Origin: Paraburkholderia sp. SG-MS1
GTDB lineage: Bacteria; Pseudomonadota; Gammaproteobacteria; Burkholderiales; Burkholderiaceae
Direction: 5' to 3'
Length of the DNA stretch: 61,018 bases
Assembly (NCBI RefSeq): GCF_012275575.1
Contig: NZ_NPIH01000109.1
Location: forward strand, 1-61,018
The stretch's first letter is position 1. Every line of letters begins with the position of its first letter. The notes under the pieces were generated by a model that was not told where the DNA came from, did no database searches, and saw nothing but the letters and a program-made list of their open reading frames with translations. Positions 20,079-30,598 of the stretch are shown here, one piece after another. The position numbers and the translations under genes are program-made.

Positions 20079-21191
20079 TTACGCGGTGGCGAGCGTCTTT
20101 TCGAGCGCCGCGAGGAATGCTTCGTTTTCTTCCGGCAGGCCGACCGTAATGCGCAGCCATTGCGGCAAACCATAGTTGCCGACCGGACGCACGATCACGC
20201 CCTGCTTCAGCAATTCGAGGTTGACGCGGTTGCCGGCCGCATCGTCGTTGCCGACGCGCACCAGCACGAAGTTGCCGTCCGACGGCACGTACTCGAGACC
20301 GAGCTTGTCGAACGCCTCGGTCAAACGGCGATAGCCTTGCGCGTTCAGCGCCGCGCTCTTATCGAGAAACGCCTTGTCGTTCAATGCGGCGATGGCCGCG
20401 GCTTGCGCCAGCGTATTCACATTGAACGGCTGACGCAGACGGTTCAGCAAATCGGTCAATTCAGGCTGAGCGATCGCAAAGCCGACGCGCAGCCCGGCAA
20501 GGCCGAACGCCTTCGAGAACGTGCGCGACACCAGCAGATTCGGATAACGGCGCACCCATGCGATCGAGTCGTAACGCTTCTCCTGCGGCAGATACTCGGT
20601 GTACGCCTCGTCGAGCACCACGGCCACGTGGCGCGGCACCTTGTCGAGAAACGCCTCGAGCTTCGGACCTTCGATGAAGGTGCCGGTCGGATTGTTCGGA
20701 TTGGCGACGAAGACGAGGCGCGTATCGTCGGTGATCGCGGCAAGCATCGCGTCAAGGTCGTGGCCGTACTTGACGGCCGGCACGACGATCGCGCGCGCGC
20801 CCACGCCTTGCGTGGCCAGCGCGTAGACCGCAAACGAATACTGCGCGAAGACGATCGACTGCCCCTTCTCGACGAACGCGTGCGCGGCGATTTCGAGGAT
20901 GTCGTTGCTGCCGTTGCCAAGCGTGATCCAGTCGGCCGGCACGTCATAGCGCTCGCTCAGCGCGGCCTTCAGCTCGAAACCGTTCGCGTCCGGATAGCGG
21001 CCGAGTTCGCTCGCGGCCTGCACCATCGCGCGTTGGGCCGACTCCGGCATGCCGAGCGGATTCTCGTTCGATGCCAGCTTCACGATGGTCGCTTCGTCCA
21101 GACCGAACTCGCGGGCCACTTCCGAAATCGGCTTGCCAGCGATGTAAGGCGCGATCGCGCGCACGTAGGAGGGGCCGAAAGACGCTGTCAT
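20079..21191 (-). CDS. hisC: Histidinol-phosphate/aromatic aminotransferase
   Basis: A 370-residue fold-type I PLP aminotransferase with the KLASNENPLGMP N-terminal motif, VFVANPNNPTGT, and the PLP lysine in SRTFSKAFGLAGLRVG (about residues 225-240). In this genomic position (between pheA and tyrA) the family member is thought to serve phenylalanine/tyrosine transamination as well as or instead of histidine synthesis. I chose ATG 21191; the extra upstream codons would run into the 3' end of pheA. Confidence 0.94.
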   Translation of the reverse strand: MTASFGPSYVRAIAPYIAGKPISEVAREFGLDEATIVKLASNENPLGMPESAQRAMVQAASELGRYPDANGFELKAALSERYDVPADWITLGNGSNDILEIAAHAFVEKGQSIVFAQYSFAVYALATQGVGARAIVVPAVKYGHDLDAMLAAITDDTRLVFVANPNNPTGTFIEGPKLEAFLDKVPRHVAVVLDEAYTEYLPQEKRYDSIAWVRRYPNLLVSRTFSKAFGLAGLRVGFAIAQPELTDLLNRLRQPFNVNTLAQAAAIAALNDKAFLDKSAALNAQGYRRLTEAFDKLGLEYVPSDGNFVLVRVGNDDAAGNRVNLELLKQGVIVRPVGNYGLPQWLRITVGLPEENEAFLAALEKTLATA

Positions 21192-21286
21192 GAATATCTC
21201 CGAACGACTATGTGTAATTGAATATGCGGCTGGGCGGCCTGCCGCCGCCCGAGTCTCATTGCTTGCGTTCCGTTGCCGGTTTACCG

Positions 21287-22369
21287 TCAGCGGGCGCGCG
21301 GATACGAACCGAGTATCTTCAGAAACGCGGCTTTTTCGCCGAGTTCGGTCAGCGCGGCGGCAACCGCCGGATCGTCGCGATGGCCTTCGACGTCGATGTA
21401 GAAGTAGTACTCCCACGTGCCGACACGAGCCGGACGCGATTCGAAACGGGTCATCGACACGCTATGGCGCGCGAGCGGCTCCAGCAGCTTGACCATCGCG
21501 CCGGGCTCGTTGACCACCGACACGATCAACGAAGTCTGGTCGTAACCGCTCGGGCCAGCCGGCTGCTTGCCAATCATGACGAAGCGCGTGCGATTGTGCG
21601 GATCGTCCTGGATCAGCGCGTTCACCACGAGCAGACCGTAATGGGTCGCGGCCCGGTCGCCGGCAATGGCCGCGACGCTCGGGTCGTCCGCCGCCATCCG
21701 CGCGGCCTCCGCATTGCTCGACACCGCCTGGCGCTCCAGATGCGGCACGTTCGTCGACAACCAGCGCTGGCACTGGGCGAGCGCCTGCGCATGCGCGCAG
21801 ACGCGTTTCACGCCCGTGAGGCCGCCGTTCAGCGTCAACAGGTTGTGGTGAATCGGCAAGGCCAGTTCGCCACCGATCGTGAGTTGCGTTTGCAGCAGCA
21901 GGTCGAGCGTGCGCGACACCGCGCCTTCGGTCGAATTCTCGACCGGCACGACGCCGAATTCCGCCGCGCCCGCTTCGACGGAGCGGAACACTTCGTCGAT
22001 CGAAGGGCACGCCAGCCCTTCGATCGACTGACCGAAGTACTCGTGCATCGCCTGTTCGCTATAGGTGCCGACCGGCCCGAGGTAAGCGGCCTTGATGGTC
22101 TTTTCGAGCGCGCGGCTTGCCGCCATGATTTCCCGCCAGATCGCGCCGATATGCTCGCTCGCGAGCGGCCCTTCGCTCATATTCTGCAAACGCGCGATCA
22201 CCTGCTGCTCGCGTTCGGGGCGGAACACCGGCGCGTTGAAATGCTTCTTGACCTCGCCCACTTCGAGCGCCACCGCGGCGCGCTGGTTGAGCAGTGCGAT
22301 CAACTGCGCGTCGAGCGCGTCGATGCGATCGCGGAGGGGTTTGAGTCGGGTATTGAGTTCGTCGTCCAT
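21287..22369 (-). CDS. pheA: Bifunctional chorismate mutase/prephenate dehydratase (P-protein)
   Basis: A 360-residue fusion. An AroQ chorismate mutase domain is at residues 1 to about 90 (RPLRDRIDALDAQLIALLNQ-type helix), prephenate dehydratase begins at about residue 95 (AYLGPVGTYSEQA; VPVENSTEGAVSRTLDLL) and a C-terminal ACT domain for phenylalanine feedback follows (GALVKLLEPLA-like segment, then the FESRPAR motif). It lies between serC and hisC in the supraoperon. Confidence 0.97.
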   Translation of the reverse strand: MDDELNTRLKPLRDRIDALDAQLIALLNQRAAVALEVGEVKKHFNAPVFRPEREQQVIARLQNMSEGPLASEHIGAIWREIMAASRALEKTIKAAYLGPVGTYSEQAMHEYFGQSIEGLACPSIDEVFRSVEAGAAEFGVVPVENSTEGAVSRTLDLLLQTQLTIGGELALPIHHNLLTLNGGLTGVKRVCAHAQALAQCQRWLSTNVPHLERQAVSSNAEAARMAADDPSVAAIAGDRAATHYGLLVVNALIQDDPHNRTRFVMIGKQPAGPSGYDQTSLIVSVVNEPGAMVKLLEPLARHSVSMTRFESRPARVGTWEYYFYIDVEGHRDDPAVAAALTELGEKAAFLKILGSYPRAR

Positions 22370-22432
22370 TGCGTGAAAATGGTCCTGCCGGGTAACTGCT
22401 GGAAAGGATGCGCGCGCCTGCGAGTCAATGGC

Positions 22433-23515
22433 TCAGGCGTTACGCTGTTCGAATTCCTTCATGTATTCGACAAGCGCTTTGACGCCTTCGAGCGGGACGG
22501 CGTTATAAATCGACGCCCGCATGCCGCCGACGGACTTGTGGCCCTTTAGCTGCACCATTCCCCGCGCTTTCGCGCCGGCCAGGAAATCTTCGTTGCGCGA
22601 CTCGTCGGCGAGGAAAAACGGTACGTTCATCCGCGAGCGCGAGCCTCGCTCGACCTTGTTCAGATAGAAGCCGCTCGAGTCGATTGCGTCGTATAGCAGC
22701 TTCGACTTCTCGAGATTGCGCGCTTCCATCGCGGCAAGGCCGCCCTGCTTGTTCAACCACTTGAACACCAGTCCGGCGACGTATATCGCGTAGGTGGGCG
22801 GCGTGTTGTACATCGAATTATTCTCGGCGACGGTCTTCCATTCGAAGGCCGAGGGGCAGACTGCCTGCGCACGATCCAGCATGTCCTCGCGCACGATCAC
22901 GACCGTCACGCCGGCCATGCCGATGTTCTTCTGCGCGCCGCCAAACAGCACGCCGTATTTGGCGATGTCCATCGGGCGCGACAGGATGTGCGACGACGCG
23001 TCCGCGACGAGCGGAATATCGCCGAGGTCGGGAATCTCGAAAGTTTCGACACCATGGATGGTTTCGTTCGTGCACAGATGCACATAGGCCGGATCGTCCG
23101 ACAACTGCCACTCCGAGCGCGCCGGTGCGCGTGTAAAGCCGTCCGCCGTCTGACCGGAAGCGGCCAGATGCACGGTGCCGTACTTCTGGGCTTCCTTGAA
23201 TGACTTCTGCGACCACGAACCGGTGATGACGAAATCCGCGCGCGGCTTTGCGCCCATCAGGTTCATTGGCACGATGGCGTTCTCGCCCAAACCGCCGCCC
23301 TGCAGGAACAGGATGCGATGGCTCGCCGGCACCGCGAGCAATTCGCGCAGGTCGGTGAGTGCTTCCTCGTGGATCGACATGAATTCTTTGCCGCGATGGC
23401 TCATTTCCATCACGCTCATGCCACTGCCTTGCCAATCGAGCATCTCGTCGGCAGCCTGGCGTAGCACTTCTTCGGGCATGGCCGCCGGGCCGGCTGAGAA
23501 ATTAAAGACGCGCAT
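22433..23515 (-). CDS. serC: Phosphoserine aminotransferase
   Basis: A 360-residue PLP enzyme of serine and pyridoxine synthesis. It has [16 protein letters not shown] at the N-terminus, [15 protein letters not shown], and the PLP lysine in [16 protein letters not shown] (about residue 196). The start ATG 23515 ([10 protein letters not shown]) is conserved. It leads the serC-pheA-hisC-tyrA-aroA-cmk supraoperon; a promoter is expected in 23516-23690. Confidence 0.97.
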   Translation of the reverse strand: MRVFNFSAGPAAMPEEVLRQAADEMLDWQGSGMSVMEMSHRGKEFMSIHEEALTDLRELLAVPASHRILFLQGGGLGENAIVPMNLMGAKPRADFVITGSWSQKSFKEAQKYGTVHLAASGQTADGFTRAPARSEWQLSDDPAYVHLCTNETIHGVETFEIPDLGDIPLVADASSHILSRPMDIAKYGVLFGGAQKNIGMAGVTVVIVREDMLDRAQAVCPSAFEWKTVAENNSMYNTPPTYAIYVAGLVFKWLNKQGGLAAMEARNLEKSKLLYDAIDSSGFYLNKVERGSRSRMNVPFFLADESRNEDFLAGAKARGMVQLKGHKSVGGMRASIYNAVPLEGVKALVEYMKEFEQRNA

Positions 23516-23833
23516 CGTGAAGTCCTGGAAGCGGGCGCGAAGAAAGAAAGATCGCGCAAAAATCGGCGAAGGTGGCAACCGGCAAGCAGCCACGGTGAAG
23601 CGGGCCTCGCGAATTCGACGGCTTCGGTTCGCTTGGCGAGAACTGGCCAAAGCGAATACTACGAATCCGCCGAGATTCTGCGACAAAAAAGAAAATGGCC
23701 GTCTGCGCGTGTGCGCAAACGGCCATTATCGCATTGTCAACGCCAACCCGCCAAACCCGGCGCGCCCAGCACTACGAGGCGCGCTTACCAGGCGGCGGCT
23801 CACGCGACTTCAGCGCAGCCTTTCGACCTGGAA
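23516..23833. other. Intergenic region between the DUF2059 gene and serC
   Basis: A 318-bp region with the terminator of the upstream DUF2059 gene (23685-23727) and about 170 bp of likely serC promoter and leader. I saw no coding sequence and no clear attenuator hairpin with a leader peptide. Confidence 0.55.
23685..23727 (-). terminator. Intrinsic terminator of the DUF2059 gene
   Basis: The stem AATGGCCGT/ACGGCCATT (23694-23702 with 23719-23727) encloses an inner TGCGC/GCGCA pairing. On the minus strand it continues into TTTCTTTTTT. Confidence 0.85.
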
Positions 23834-24436
23834 TTACTTGGCCGGCTTGACCGAAGCGACTTCCTTGTCAGCTTGGTCACGCGTTGCCTTGATCGATTGC
23901 GGCATGTACTTCTGCATCAGACCGTTCACGACGTCGCGGCCAACCTGGTCTTGCACCTGGATGAACTTGCGGCCGGTCGCGCTCTTGTAGAACGCGGTCA
24001 GGTCCTTGATTTCCGACGTGCTGTAGTACTTCGCGTAGGCGTCGTACTGCGCTTGCATTGCGTCCTGACGGAAGCTGTCCGTTGCGAACACTTGACCCGC
24101 GCCGTCAACCAGCTTCGGCACGGCATTCTTTTGCAGCGACGGCACAGCGGCCTGCTTCTGCTTGTCCGACATCGTCTTGTTTTCGCTCAGCGCGTCCGAC
24201 AGGATAGCCGGAACCAGTTGCTTCGCTTGCATCTGCGCGCTGTTGCCGATCGCGCCGACCAGCTTCTGCGCGTCGATTGCGTCCAGCAGGTCCTTGATGG
24301 CAGCCTGCTTGGCCGGATCAACCGGTGCTGCGGCAGCAGCCGGGGCCGCCGGCGCCTGGCTTTGCAGTGCTTGAGCCATAGCGAAGGTCGGCACGAGGGC
24401 AGCCAGCAACATCAGTTGTTTGAATCGTTTTTGCAT
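23834..24436 (-). CDS. Secreted DUF2059 domain protein
   Basis: A 200-residue exported protein. The signal peptide (MQKRFKQLMLLAALVPTFAMA, residues 1-21) is followed by an Ala/Pro linker and a DUF2059 domain. That domain carries the AFYKSATGRKFIQVQ-type segment near residues 145-160 characteristic of the family. Its function is not established. Two adjacent ATG codons exist (24439 and 24436); the second is better spaced from AGGGAG. It is downstream of gyrA by about 130 bp and ends at a strong terminator. Confidence 0.85.
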   Translation of the reverse strand: MQKRFKQLMLLAALVPTFAMAQALQSQAPAAPAAAAAPVDPAKQAAIKDLLDAIDAQKLVGAIGNSAQMQAKQLVPAILSDALSENKTMSDKQKQAAVPSLQKNAVPKLVDGAGQVFATDSFRQDAMQAQYDAYAKYYSTSEIKDLTAFYKSATGRKFIQVQDQVGRDVVNGLMQKYMPQSIKATRDQADKEVASVKPAK

Positions 24437-24564
24437 CATTACTCCCTGAGAGAAATTAACTTGAACTGCGCGCTGCGCGGGATACGTATCGATCCGACAC
24501 GCCATCATTCCCGGCGCAGCTTAGCTTTCAACCATTAACTGAGACTGAAATCGGCCGACGCGAA

Positions 24565-27201
24565 TCAGGCTGCGCCACCGTCTTCACTGCCGTTGCCACC
24601 TTCAGCAGGACCTTCGGCGTCGCCTTCCACTTCACCCTCCGTTTCCGCCTCAGCAACCTGTTGCAGACCGGAAAGCTTGGTCCCTTCGTCAAGGCTGATG
24701 AGTGTAACACCTTGGGTTGCACGTCCCATTTCGCGGATTTCCGACACGCGCGTGCGAATCAGCACACCCGTATTGGTGATCAGCATGATCTGCGCTTCCT
24801 GATCCACCAGCGTTGCGGCGACGACCTTGCCGTTGCGCTCCGACGTCTGGATCGCGATCATGCCCTTCGTGCCGCGCCCGTGCCGCGTGTACTCGATGAT
24901 CGGCGTGCGCTTGCCGAAGCCGTTCTCGGTAGCGGTAAGCACCGACTGTTGCTCGTCGCCGGCGACCAGCAACGCGATCACGTTCTGCCCGTCTTCGAGC
25001 TGCATGCCGCGCACGCCGCGCGCCTCGCGCCCCATCGGACGCACATCGTTCTCGTCGAAGCGAACCGCCTTGCCCGAATCCGAGAACAGCATCACGTCGT
25101 GCTGACCGTCCGTAATCGCTGCGCCGATCAGATAATCGCCGTCATCCAGACCGACGGCAATAATACCCTTGCGCAGCACGCGGCTGAAGGCTTCCAGCGG
25201 CGTCTTTTTCACGGTTCCTAACGCAGTGCCCATAAAGACGAATTTGTCCGCGGAAAATTCCTTGACCGGCAAAACAACCGTAATCTTTTCGCCTTCCTGA
25301 AGCGGGAAGATATTGATGATCGGGCGGCCCCGCGAATTCCGCGAACCCTGCGGAACTTCGTAGACCTTTACGCTGTAGACCCGTCCGCGATTCGAGAAAC
25401 ACAGAATGTGATCGTGAGTGTTCGCGATGAACAGCGTGTCGATCCAGTCGTCTTCCTTCATCGCCGTGGCCTGTTTGCCGCGACCGCCCCGCTTCTGCGC
25501 GCTGTACTCGGACAGCGGCTGCGATTTCACGTAGCCCGCATGCGACATGGTCACGACCATTTCCTGCGGCGTAATCAGATCTTCGGTGTTCAGCTCGGTG
25601 GCGTTCAGCTCGATCTTCGAGCGGCGCGCGTCACCGAATTCGGCTTTGATCGACGTGAGTTCGTCGACGATGATCGCTGTAATGCGTTCCGGGCGAGCCA
25701 GAATGTCCAGCAAGTCGGCAATCTGCGCCATCACTTCGCGGTACTCGCCGATGATCTTGTCCTGCTCCAGACCGGTCAGGCGCTGCAGACGCATCTGCAG
25801 AATTTCCTGAGCCTGGGTGTCGGACAAACGGTAGAGTCCGTCGGATTGCATACCGAATGACGGGTTCAACCCGTCCGGACGGTAGGCTTCACGACCGCCC
25901 GCCGACGCGTTTTCCGCCTCGGCGCGCGACAACATCTCGCGCACCAGCGATGAATCCCACGGCCGCGCCATCAATTCCTGCTTGGCGATCGGCGGAGTCG
26001 GCGCGGCCTTGATGATTGCGATGAACTCGTCGATGTTGGCGAGCGCGACCGCGAGGCCTTCAAGCACGTGACCGCGTTCGCGGGCCTTGCGCAGTTCGTA
26101 TACAGTGCGCCGCGTCAGCACTTCCCGGCGATGCGACAGGAAGCACGACAGCATTTCCTTCAGGTTGAGCAGCTTCGGCTGGCCGTCGACCAGCGCGACC
26201 ATGTTCATGCCGAAGGTGTCCTGAAGCTGCGTAGCCTTATACAGATTATTGAGCACCACTTCCGGCACTTCGCCGCGCTTCAGCTCGATCACGACGCGCA
26301 TGCCGCTCTTGTCGGACTCGTCGCGGATATCGGAAATGCCTTCGAGCTTCTTCTCGTTGACCAGCTCGGCGATGCGCTCGAGCAGCGAGCGCTTGTTGAC
26401 CTGGTACGGTAGCTCGTCAACGATGATCGCCATGCGCTGGCCGCGATCGATTTCCTCGAAGTGCGTGAGCGCGCGCATCACCACGCGGCCGCGGCCCGTG
26501 CGATAGCCATCGCGCACGCCGGCCACGCCGTAAATGATGCCGGCGGTGGGGAAGTCGGGCGCAGGGATGATCTCGATCAGTTCGTCGATCGTGGCTTGCG
26601 GATTCTTCAGCAGATGCTGGCAGGCGTCGACGACCTCGTTGAGATTGTGCGGCGGAATGTTGGTCGCCATGCCGACCGCAATGCCGGACGAGCCATTGAT
26701 CAGCAGATTGGGAATGCGCGCGGGCAGAATGGCCGGTTCGTTTTCGCTGCCGTCGTAGTTCTGCGTGAAGTCGACCGTTTCCTTGTCGATGTCCGCCAGC
26801 AGTTCGTGGCCGATCTTCGCCATGCGAATTTCGGTGTAGCGCATCGCCGCGGCATTGTCGCCGTCGACGGAACCGAAATTGCCCTGGCCGTCCACCAGCA
26901 TGTAGCGCAGCGAGAAATTCTGCGCCATCCGGACGATGGTGTCGTATACAGCCGTGTCGCCGTGCGGGTGATACTTACCGATGACGTCGCCGACGATACG
27001 CGCCGACTTCTTGTACGCGCGGTTCCAGTCGTTGTTCAGTTCGTGCATCGCGTACAGCACGCGCCGGTGCACCGGCTTCAAGCCATCGCGGACATCGGGA
27101 AGCGCACGCCCTACGATCACGCTCATCGCGTAGTCGAGATACGAACGGCGCATTTCCTCCTCTAGGGAGATTGGCAGAGTCTCTTTGGCGAATTGATCCA
27201 T
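24565..27201 (-). CDS. gyrA: DNA gyrase subunit A
   Basis: An 878-residue type II topoisomerase subunit. The catalytic tyrosine is Tyr122 in AAAMRYTE. The quinolone-resistance region reads [10 protein letters not shown] with Thr83 and Asp87; E. coli has Ser83, and Thr is common in this group, so I do not read it as a resistance mutation. The C-terminal beta-pinwheel DNA-wrapping domain includes the GyrA box QKRGGRG (about residues 539-545). The protein ends in an acidic Glu/Gly-rich tail. It is divergent from the OmpA-family gene. Confidence 0.98.
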   Translation of the reverse strand: MDQFAKETLPISLEEEMRRSYLDYAMSVIVGRALPDVRDGLKPVHRRVLYAMHELNNDWNRAYKKSARIVGDVIGKYHPHGDTAVYDTIVRMAQNFSLRYMLVDGQGNFGSVDGDNAAAMRYTEIRMAKIGHELLADIDKETVDFTQNYDGSENEPAILPARIPNLLINGSSGIAVGMATNIPPHNLNEVVDACQHLLKNPQATIDELIEIIPAPDFPTAGIIYGVAGVRDGYRTGRGRVVMRALTHFEEIDRGQRMAIIVDELPYQVNKRSLLERIAELVNEKKLEGISDIRDESDKSGMRVVIELKRGEVPEVVLNNLYKATQLQDTFGMNMVALVDGQPKLLNLKEMLSCFLSHRREVLTRRTVYELRKARERGHVLEGLAVALANIDEFIAIIKAAPTPPIAKQELMARPWDSSLVREMLSRAEAENASAGGREAYRPDGLNPSFGMQSDGLYRLSDTQAQEILQMRLQRLTGLEQDKIIGEYREVMAQIADLLDILARPERITAIIVDELTSIKAEFGDARRSKIELNATELNTEDLITPQEMVVTMSHAGYVKSQPLSEYSAQKRGGRGKQATAMKEDDWIDTLFIANTHDHILCFSNRGRVYSVKVYEVPQGSRNSRGRPIINIFPLQEGEKITVVLPVKEFSADKFVFMGTALGTVKKTPLEAFSRVLRKGIIAVGLDDGDYLIGAAITDGQHDVMLFSDSGKAVRFDENDVRPMGREARGVRGMQLEDGQNVIALLVAGDEQQSVLTATENGFGKRTPIIEYTRHGRGTKGMIAIQTSERNGKVVAATLVDQEAQIMLITNTGVLIRTRVSEIREMGRATQGVTLISLDEGTKLSGLQQVAEAETEGEVEGDAEGPAEGGNGSEDGGAA

Positions 27202-27679
27202 TATCCGTATCTTTTACATGCCAAGGCAACGGATCAACCCCGCGCCTTCGCGTAAGCATTGCAGGCGCAACGCATCACGTGATTCTAACATGCCGTGAAT
27301 CCGCCTCCGCCGAGGGTACGTATACCTACTAGCAGGCGTTCCGCGAGGCGCTGGCGAGGACTCCGTTTTCGCGCCGGCCGGGCGCGATTCGTGCGTAGGG
27401 CAATCCGCCGCTTAGCCATGACTGGCGGTGCCTCCCGGCGATTGCTTCTGTTGCGCATGCACCACAATTACAGGGGGATTTGATCGGGCGCGGATTTTTT
27501 TATCGTCGGAGGGGAACGATATGGCAAAATGCCAACGCACAAAGAGTTAGACACTGCTCGAAGTCTACACACCAGGTTTTTTGTTCGGCACCAATGTTAT
27601 ACTTCGAGCAATGTATGACTTGTCTTCGTCAACAGGCTCGCAGTAAACCTGCGGTAATCTCAATTTCGAGAGGAGAAAT
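27202..27679. other. Divergent gyrA/OmpA-family promoter region
   Basis: A 478-bp non-coding region. On the plus side it carries a candidate -10 TATACT (27598-27603), the 10-bp inverted repeat flanking it, and an AGAGGAGAA ribosome-binding site just before the OmpA-family start. The gyrA promoter should lie at the left end but I cannot point to a convincing -35/-10 pair. Confidence 0.55.
27555..27610 (+). promoter_or_regulatory. Inverted repeat flanking the OmpA-family promoter
   Basis: TGCTCGAAGT (27555-27564) and ACTTCGAGCA (27601-27610) are perfect 10-bp inverted copies 36 nt apart. The right arm overlaps the candidate -10 TATACT (27598-27603). The arrangement suits paired operator half-sites. 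No regulator can be named. Confidence 0.6.
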
Positions 27680-28327
27680 ATGAATAAACTTTCAAAGCTC
27701 GCGTTCATTGCAGCTACCGCAGTTATGGCTGCATCCGCCGTGGCGCAATCGGTGCCGGCGTCGCGACAAGCTACGAACGACAACTGGGTGAATGGTACCG
27801 GCGAATACGTGTGGATGAACGGCACGAACGAGCTTTGCTGGCGCGATGCATTCTGGACGCCGGCAACGGCCAACGCCAAGTGCGACGGCGCCCTGGTTGC
27901 CCAGGCTCCGACCCCGCCGGCACCGGTCGCACCTGCACCGGCTATCTCTAGCGAAAAGATTACGTATCAAGCTGACGCGCTGTTCGACTTCGACAAGGCA
28001 ATTCTGAAGCCGGCTGGCAAGGAAAAGCTGAGCGAACTCGCATCAAAGATTCAAGGCATCAACCTGGAAGTCGTCGTCGCAACGGGTCACACGGACCGTA
28101 TCGGTACGGACAAGTACAACGACCGTCTGTCGATGCGCCGTGCTCAAGCTGTGAAGGCATTCCTCGTCAGCAAGGGCGTCGAAGCCAACCGTATCTATAC
28201 GGAAGGCAAGGGCCGTCGCAACCCGGTCACGACCGGTTGCAACCAGAAGAACCGCAAGCAACTCATCGCCTGCCTCGCACCGGACCGTCGCGTGGAAGTC
28301 GAAGTTGTGGGCACGCCGAAGCAGTAA
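27680..28327 (+). CDS. OmpA-family outer membrane protein
   Basis: A 215-residue protein: signal peptide (MNKLSKLAFIAATAVMAASAVA), a short region with WVNGTGEYVWMNGTNELCWRD, a Pro/Ala linker, and a C-terminal OmpA peptidoglycan-binding domain (LFDFDKAILKPAGKEKL ... GHTDRIGTDKYNDRLSMRRA, about residues 90-205). The domain holds the Asp/Arg residues that bind diaminopimelate. There is no eight-strand beta-barrel of OmpA length, so it is an OmpA-C protein with a short N-terminal module. It has a strong AGAGGAGAA Shine-Dalgarno and its own terminator, suggesting high expression. Confidence 0.93.
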   Translation: MNKLSKLAFIAATAVMAASAVAQSVPASRQATNDNWVNGTGEYVWMNGTNELCWRDAFWTPATANAKCDGALVAQAPTPPAPVAPAPAISSEKITYQADALFDFDKAILKPAGKEKLSELASKIQGINLEVVVATGHTDRIGTDKYNDRLSMRRAQAVKAFLVSKGVEANRIYTEGKGRRNPVTTGCNQKNRKQLIACLAPDRRVEVEVVGTPKQ

Positions 28328-28350
28328 GCTTCAGACTGCCGCAGTATCAA

Positions 28351-28376
28351 AGCCCCGCTTCGGCGGGGTTTTTTTT
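28351..28376 (+). terminator. Intrinsic terminator of the OmpA-family gene
   Basis: The GC stem CCCCGC/GCGGGG (28353-28358 with 28363-28368) has a TTCG tetraloop and is followed by eight T residues. Confidence 0.95.
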
Positions 28377-28567
28377 ATGCATGGCCACGTCGCGCAATGC
28401 GGGTCGCGTCGCCCTGCGGCAGAGGCGAGCGGCGCCCATCAAGCCGCGTGGCCACCTTGTCGACGCGACGCCACAAGCCGTCCTTTTGCCGCCCTGTCCC
28501 TCGACCTATATACTCAGGGTTTATCCTCGAGCGCTCGCTCACCGCTCTCATCGAGGCAGCTTTCGCC

Positions 28568-29266
28568 ATGACCAACGCCGATCCCCACGAACTACAGAAA
28601 TTCAGCGACCTCGCGCATCGGTGGTGGGACCCGAACGCCGAATTCAAGCCGCTGCACGAACTCAACCCCATTCGCCTGAGCTGGATCGACGCCCACGCGC
28701 ATCTCGCGGGTAAGAACGTGCTGGATATCGGCTGCGGCGGCGGGATTCTCTCGGAATCGATGGCCGGCCTCGGCGCGTACGTGAAGGGCATCGACCTGTC
28801 GACCCAAGCGCTCGGCGTCGCCGATCTTCACAGCCTTGAAAGCGGCGTAACCGTTAATTACGAAGAAATCGCCGCGGAAGCGCTCGCCGCCCGCGAACCG
28901 GCAACGTACGACGTGGTGACCTGCATGGAAATGCTCGAACACGTGCCCGAGCCCGGTGCGATCGTCGAGGCCTGCAAGACGCTGGTGAAGCCCGGCGGCT
29001 GGGTGTTCTTTTCCACGCTGAACCGCAACGTGAAGTCGTATCTGTTCGCGGTGATCGGCGCCGAATACATCGCGCGGATGCTGCCCAAGGGCACGCACGA
29101 CTATGCGCGTTTCATCCGTCCGTCGGAATTGGCGAGCTTCGTGCGCGCCGCCGGCCTGCGCACAGCCGACATCAAAGGCATCGTCTACAACCCGCTCAGC
29201 AAGCATTTCACGCTGTCCGCCGACACGAGCGTGAACTACCTGCTCGCCTGCCGCCGCGACGCCTGA
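28568..29266 (+). CDS. ubiG: Ubiquinone biosynthesis O-methyltransferase
   Basis: A 232-residue SAM-dependent methyltransferase catalysing both O-methylations of ubiquinone. It has the N-terminal [20 protein letters not shown] family signature, SAM motif [14 protein letters not shown] (about residues 49-61), the CMEMLEHVP motif and [18 protein letters not shown]. The start ATG 28568 is chosen because the upstream in-frame extension is unconserved-looking. It is followed 31 bp later by gph, a pairing common in proteobacteria. Confidence 0.97.
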   Translation: MTNADPHELQKFSDLAHRWWDPNAEFKPLHELNPIRLSWIDAHAHLAGKNVLDIGCGGGILSESMAGLGAYVKGIDLSTQALGVADLHSLESGVTVNYEEIAAEALAAREPATYDVVTCMEMLEHVPEPGAIVEACKTLVKPGGWVFFSTLNRNVKSYLFAVIGAEYIARMLPKGTHDYARFIRPSELASFVRAAGLRTADIKGIVYNPLSKHFTLSADTSVNYLLACRRDA

Positions 29267-29297
29267 CCCGCACCGATCCGCCCAACCCAATCCGACA

Positions 29298-30011
29298 ATG
29301 AGCGACCCTACTCCCCTGCCGCAACGCGAAGACAACGACGACGCGCTCGGTCTTTGCCAGGCGGTGCTGTTCGACCTCGATGGCACGATGGCCGACACGG
29401 CGCCCGATCTCGCGGCCGCCGTCAACAAGATGCGCCACGATCGGGGCCTTGAGATGGTGCCGCTCGAAGACCTGCGTCCGCTGGCATCGGCGGGGGCGCG
29501 CGGACTGATCGGCGGCGCGTTCGGCATCGGCCCGGACAATCACGAGTTCGCGTCGATGCGCGAAGAGTTTCTCGCCAACTACGAAGCGGACTTGTGCATC
29601 GAGACGACGCTCTTTCCTGGCATCCCCGAACTGCTCGACGATCTCGATGCGCGCGGCGTGCGCTGGGGCATCGTCACGAACAAGGTGGCGCGGCTGACCG
29701 AGCCGCTGGTCGCGCAGCTTGGCCTCGAAGAGCGCGCGGGCTGCGTGGTGAGCGGCGACACGACTGCGCATTCGAAGCCGCACCCGGCGCCTTTGCTGCA
29801 CGCCGCACGTGAACTGGACGTGGCGCCGGAGCGCATCGTCTATGTGGGCGACGACCTGCGCGACGTGCAGGCCGGTTTCGCGGCGGGCATGAAGACCGTG
29901 GCAGCCGCGTACGGCTACTGCGGCACCGATATTCCACCGACGCAATGGCATGCACAGCATGTCGTCCAATCGCCGGGCGAACTGCAGAAGCTGCTGCGCG
30001 ATATCGGCTGA
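29298..30011 (+). CDS. gph: Phosphoglycolate phosphatase
   Basis: A 237-residue HAD-superfamily phosphatase. It has motif I VLFDLDGTMADTAPDL (nucleophile Asp near residue 26), motif II in GIVTNK, and motif III/IV with SKPHPAPLL and VYVGDDLRDVQAGFAAG. It removes phosphoglycolate formed during DNA-repair end processing and metabolism. The first ~20 residues before motif I are acidic and non-conserved. It is in an operon with ubiG. Confidence 0.93.
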   Translation: MSDPTPLPQREDNDDALGLCQAVLFDLDGTMADTAPDLAAAVNKMRHDRGLEMVPLEDLRPLASAGARGLIGGAFGIGPDNHEFASMREEFLANYEADLCIETTLFPGIPELLDDLDARGVRWGIVTNKVARLTEPLVAQLGLEERAGCVVSGDTTAHSKPHPAPLLHAARELDVAPERIVYVGDDLRDVQAGFAAGMKTVAAAYGYCGTDIPPTQWHAQHVVQSPGELQKLLRDIG

Positions 30012-30042
30012 AGCACCTCGGTGGCCAGTGTGCCAATGAGTC

Positions 30043-30071
30043 AGGACGCGGCCGTCGATCTACTGTAAAAT
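30043..30071 (+). promoter_or_regulatory. Candidate ssrA promoter
   Basis: TAAAAT (30066-30071) makes a reasonable -10 about 40 nt before the mature tmRNA 5' end, which fits a short processed leader. The -35 region is weak. Confidence 0.35.
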
Positions 30072-30107
30072 ATACGTCTGGCTCAGAAATCTTGAGCAAC
30101 GAACCGC

Positions 30108-30477
30108 GGGGGCGACCTGGTTTCGACAGGGGTTGCAAAGCGGCTAGGGCATGTCGAGGACCCGTCACCTCGTTAATCAATGGGAAAAACGTAACTGCAA
30201 ACGACGATACGTTCGCACTGGCAGCCTAAGGGCCGCCGTCCTCTGCCTAGTTCACTGACGGGCTAGTGTCGCAAGACCGGTAGCAATACCGACAGAGGTC
30301 ATATACGTCAGTTAAGCCTTGGCGGCGTCACGACGTCCGGGTCGAAAATCTAGTGAATCGCCTTGGTGCAGCGTGTTCGTCCGCGTCACTGAGGTTAAAT
30401 CAAATGACAGAACTAAACATGTAGAACTGGTCGTAGAGTGCTTCTGGACGCGGGTTCGATTCCCGCCGCCTCCACCA
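30108..30477 (+). ncRNA. ssrA: Transfer-messenger RNA (tmRNA)
   Basis: A one-piece tmRNA of about 370 nt. The 5' end GGGGGCGACCTGGTTTCGAC pairs with the 3' acceptor strand CGCCTCC before the encoded CCA, and the T-arm GGTTCGATTCCCGCC is intact. The resume codon is GCA at 30197, and the tag reads ANDDTFALAA followed by TAA (30227-30229), giving the LAA C-terminus recognised by ClpXP. With SmpB it rescues stalled ribosomes. The 3' end abuts the peptide-export operon. Confidence 0.97.
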
Positions 30478-30505
30478 AACACCTTGCAAGCAATAGCGTT
30501 GTATG

Positions 30506-30541
30506 AAAACCCCGTTAGCCGCAGGCTCCCGGGGTTTTTTT
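30506..30541 (+). terminator. Intrinsic terminator of ssrA
   Basis: AAAACCCCG/CGGGGTTTT arms (30506-30514 and 30530-30538) with a small GCC/GGC inner stem, followed by a T tract. The A tract on the left makes it usable by the convergent TolC-family gene as well. Confidence 0.88.
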
Positions 30542-30598
30542 GTTTCCGCCACTGCAACCAGCATTCGCAGCATTTCGACCTGGGCCCAGCCGCGCGCT

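Noticed and set aside
24565..27201. Thr83 in GyrA as a quinolone-resistance substitution
   Set aside because: Thr at this position is a common natural residue in related betaproteobacteria and Asp87 is intact.
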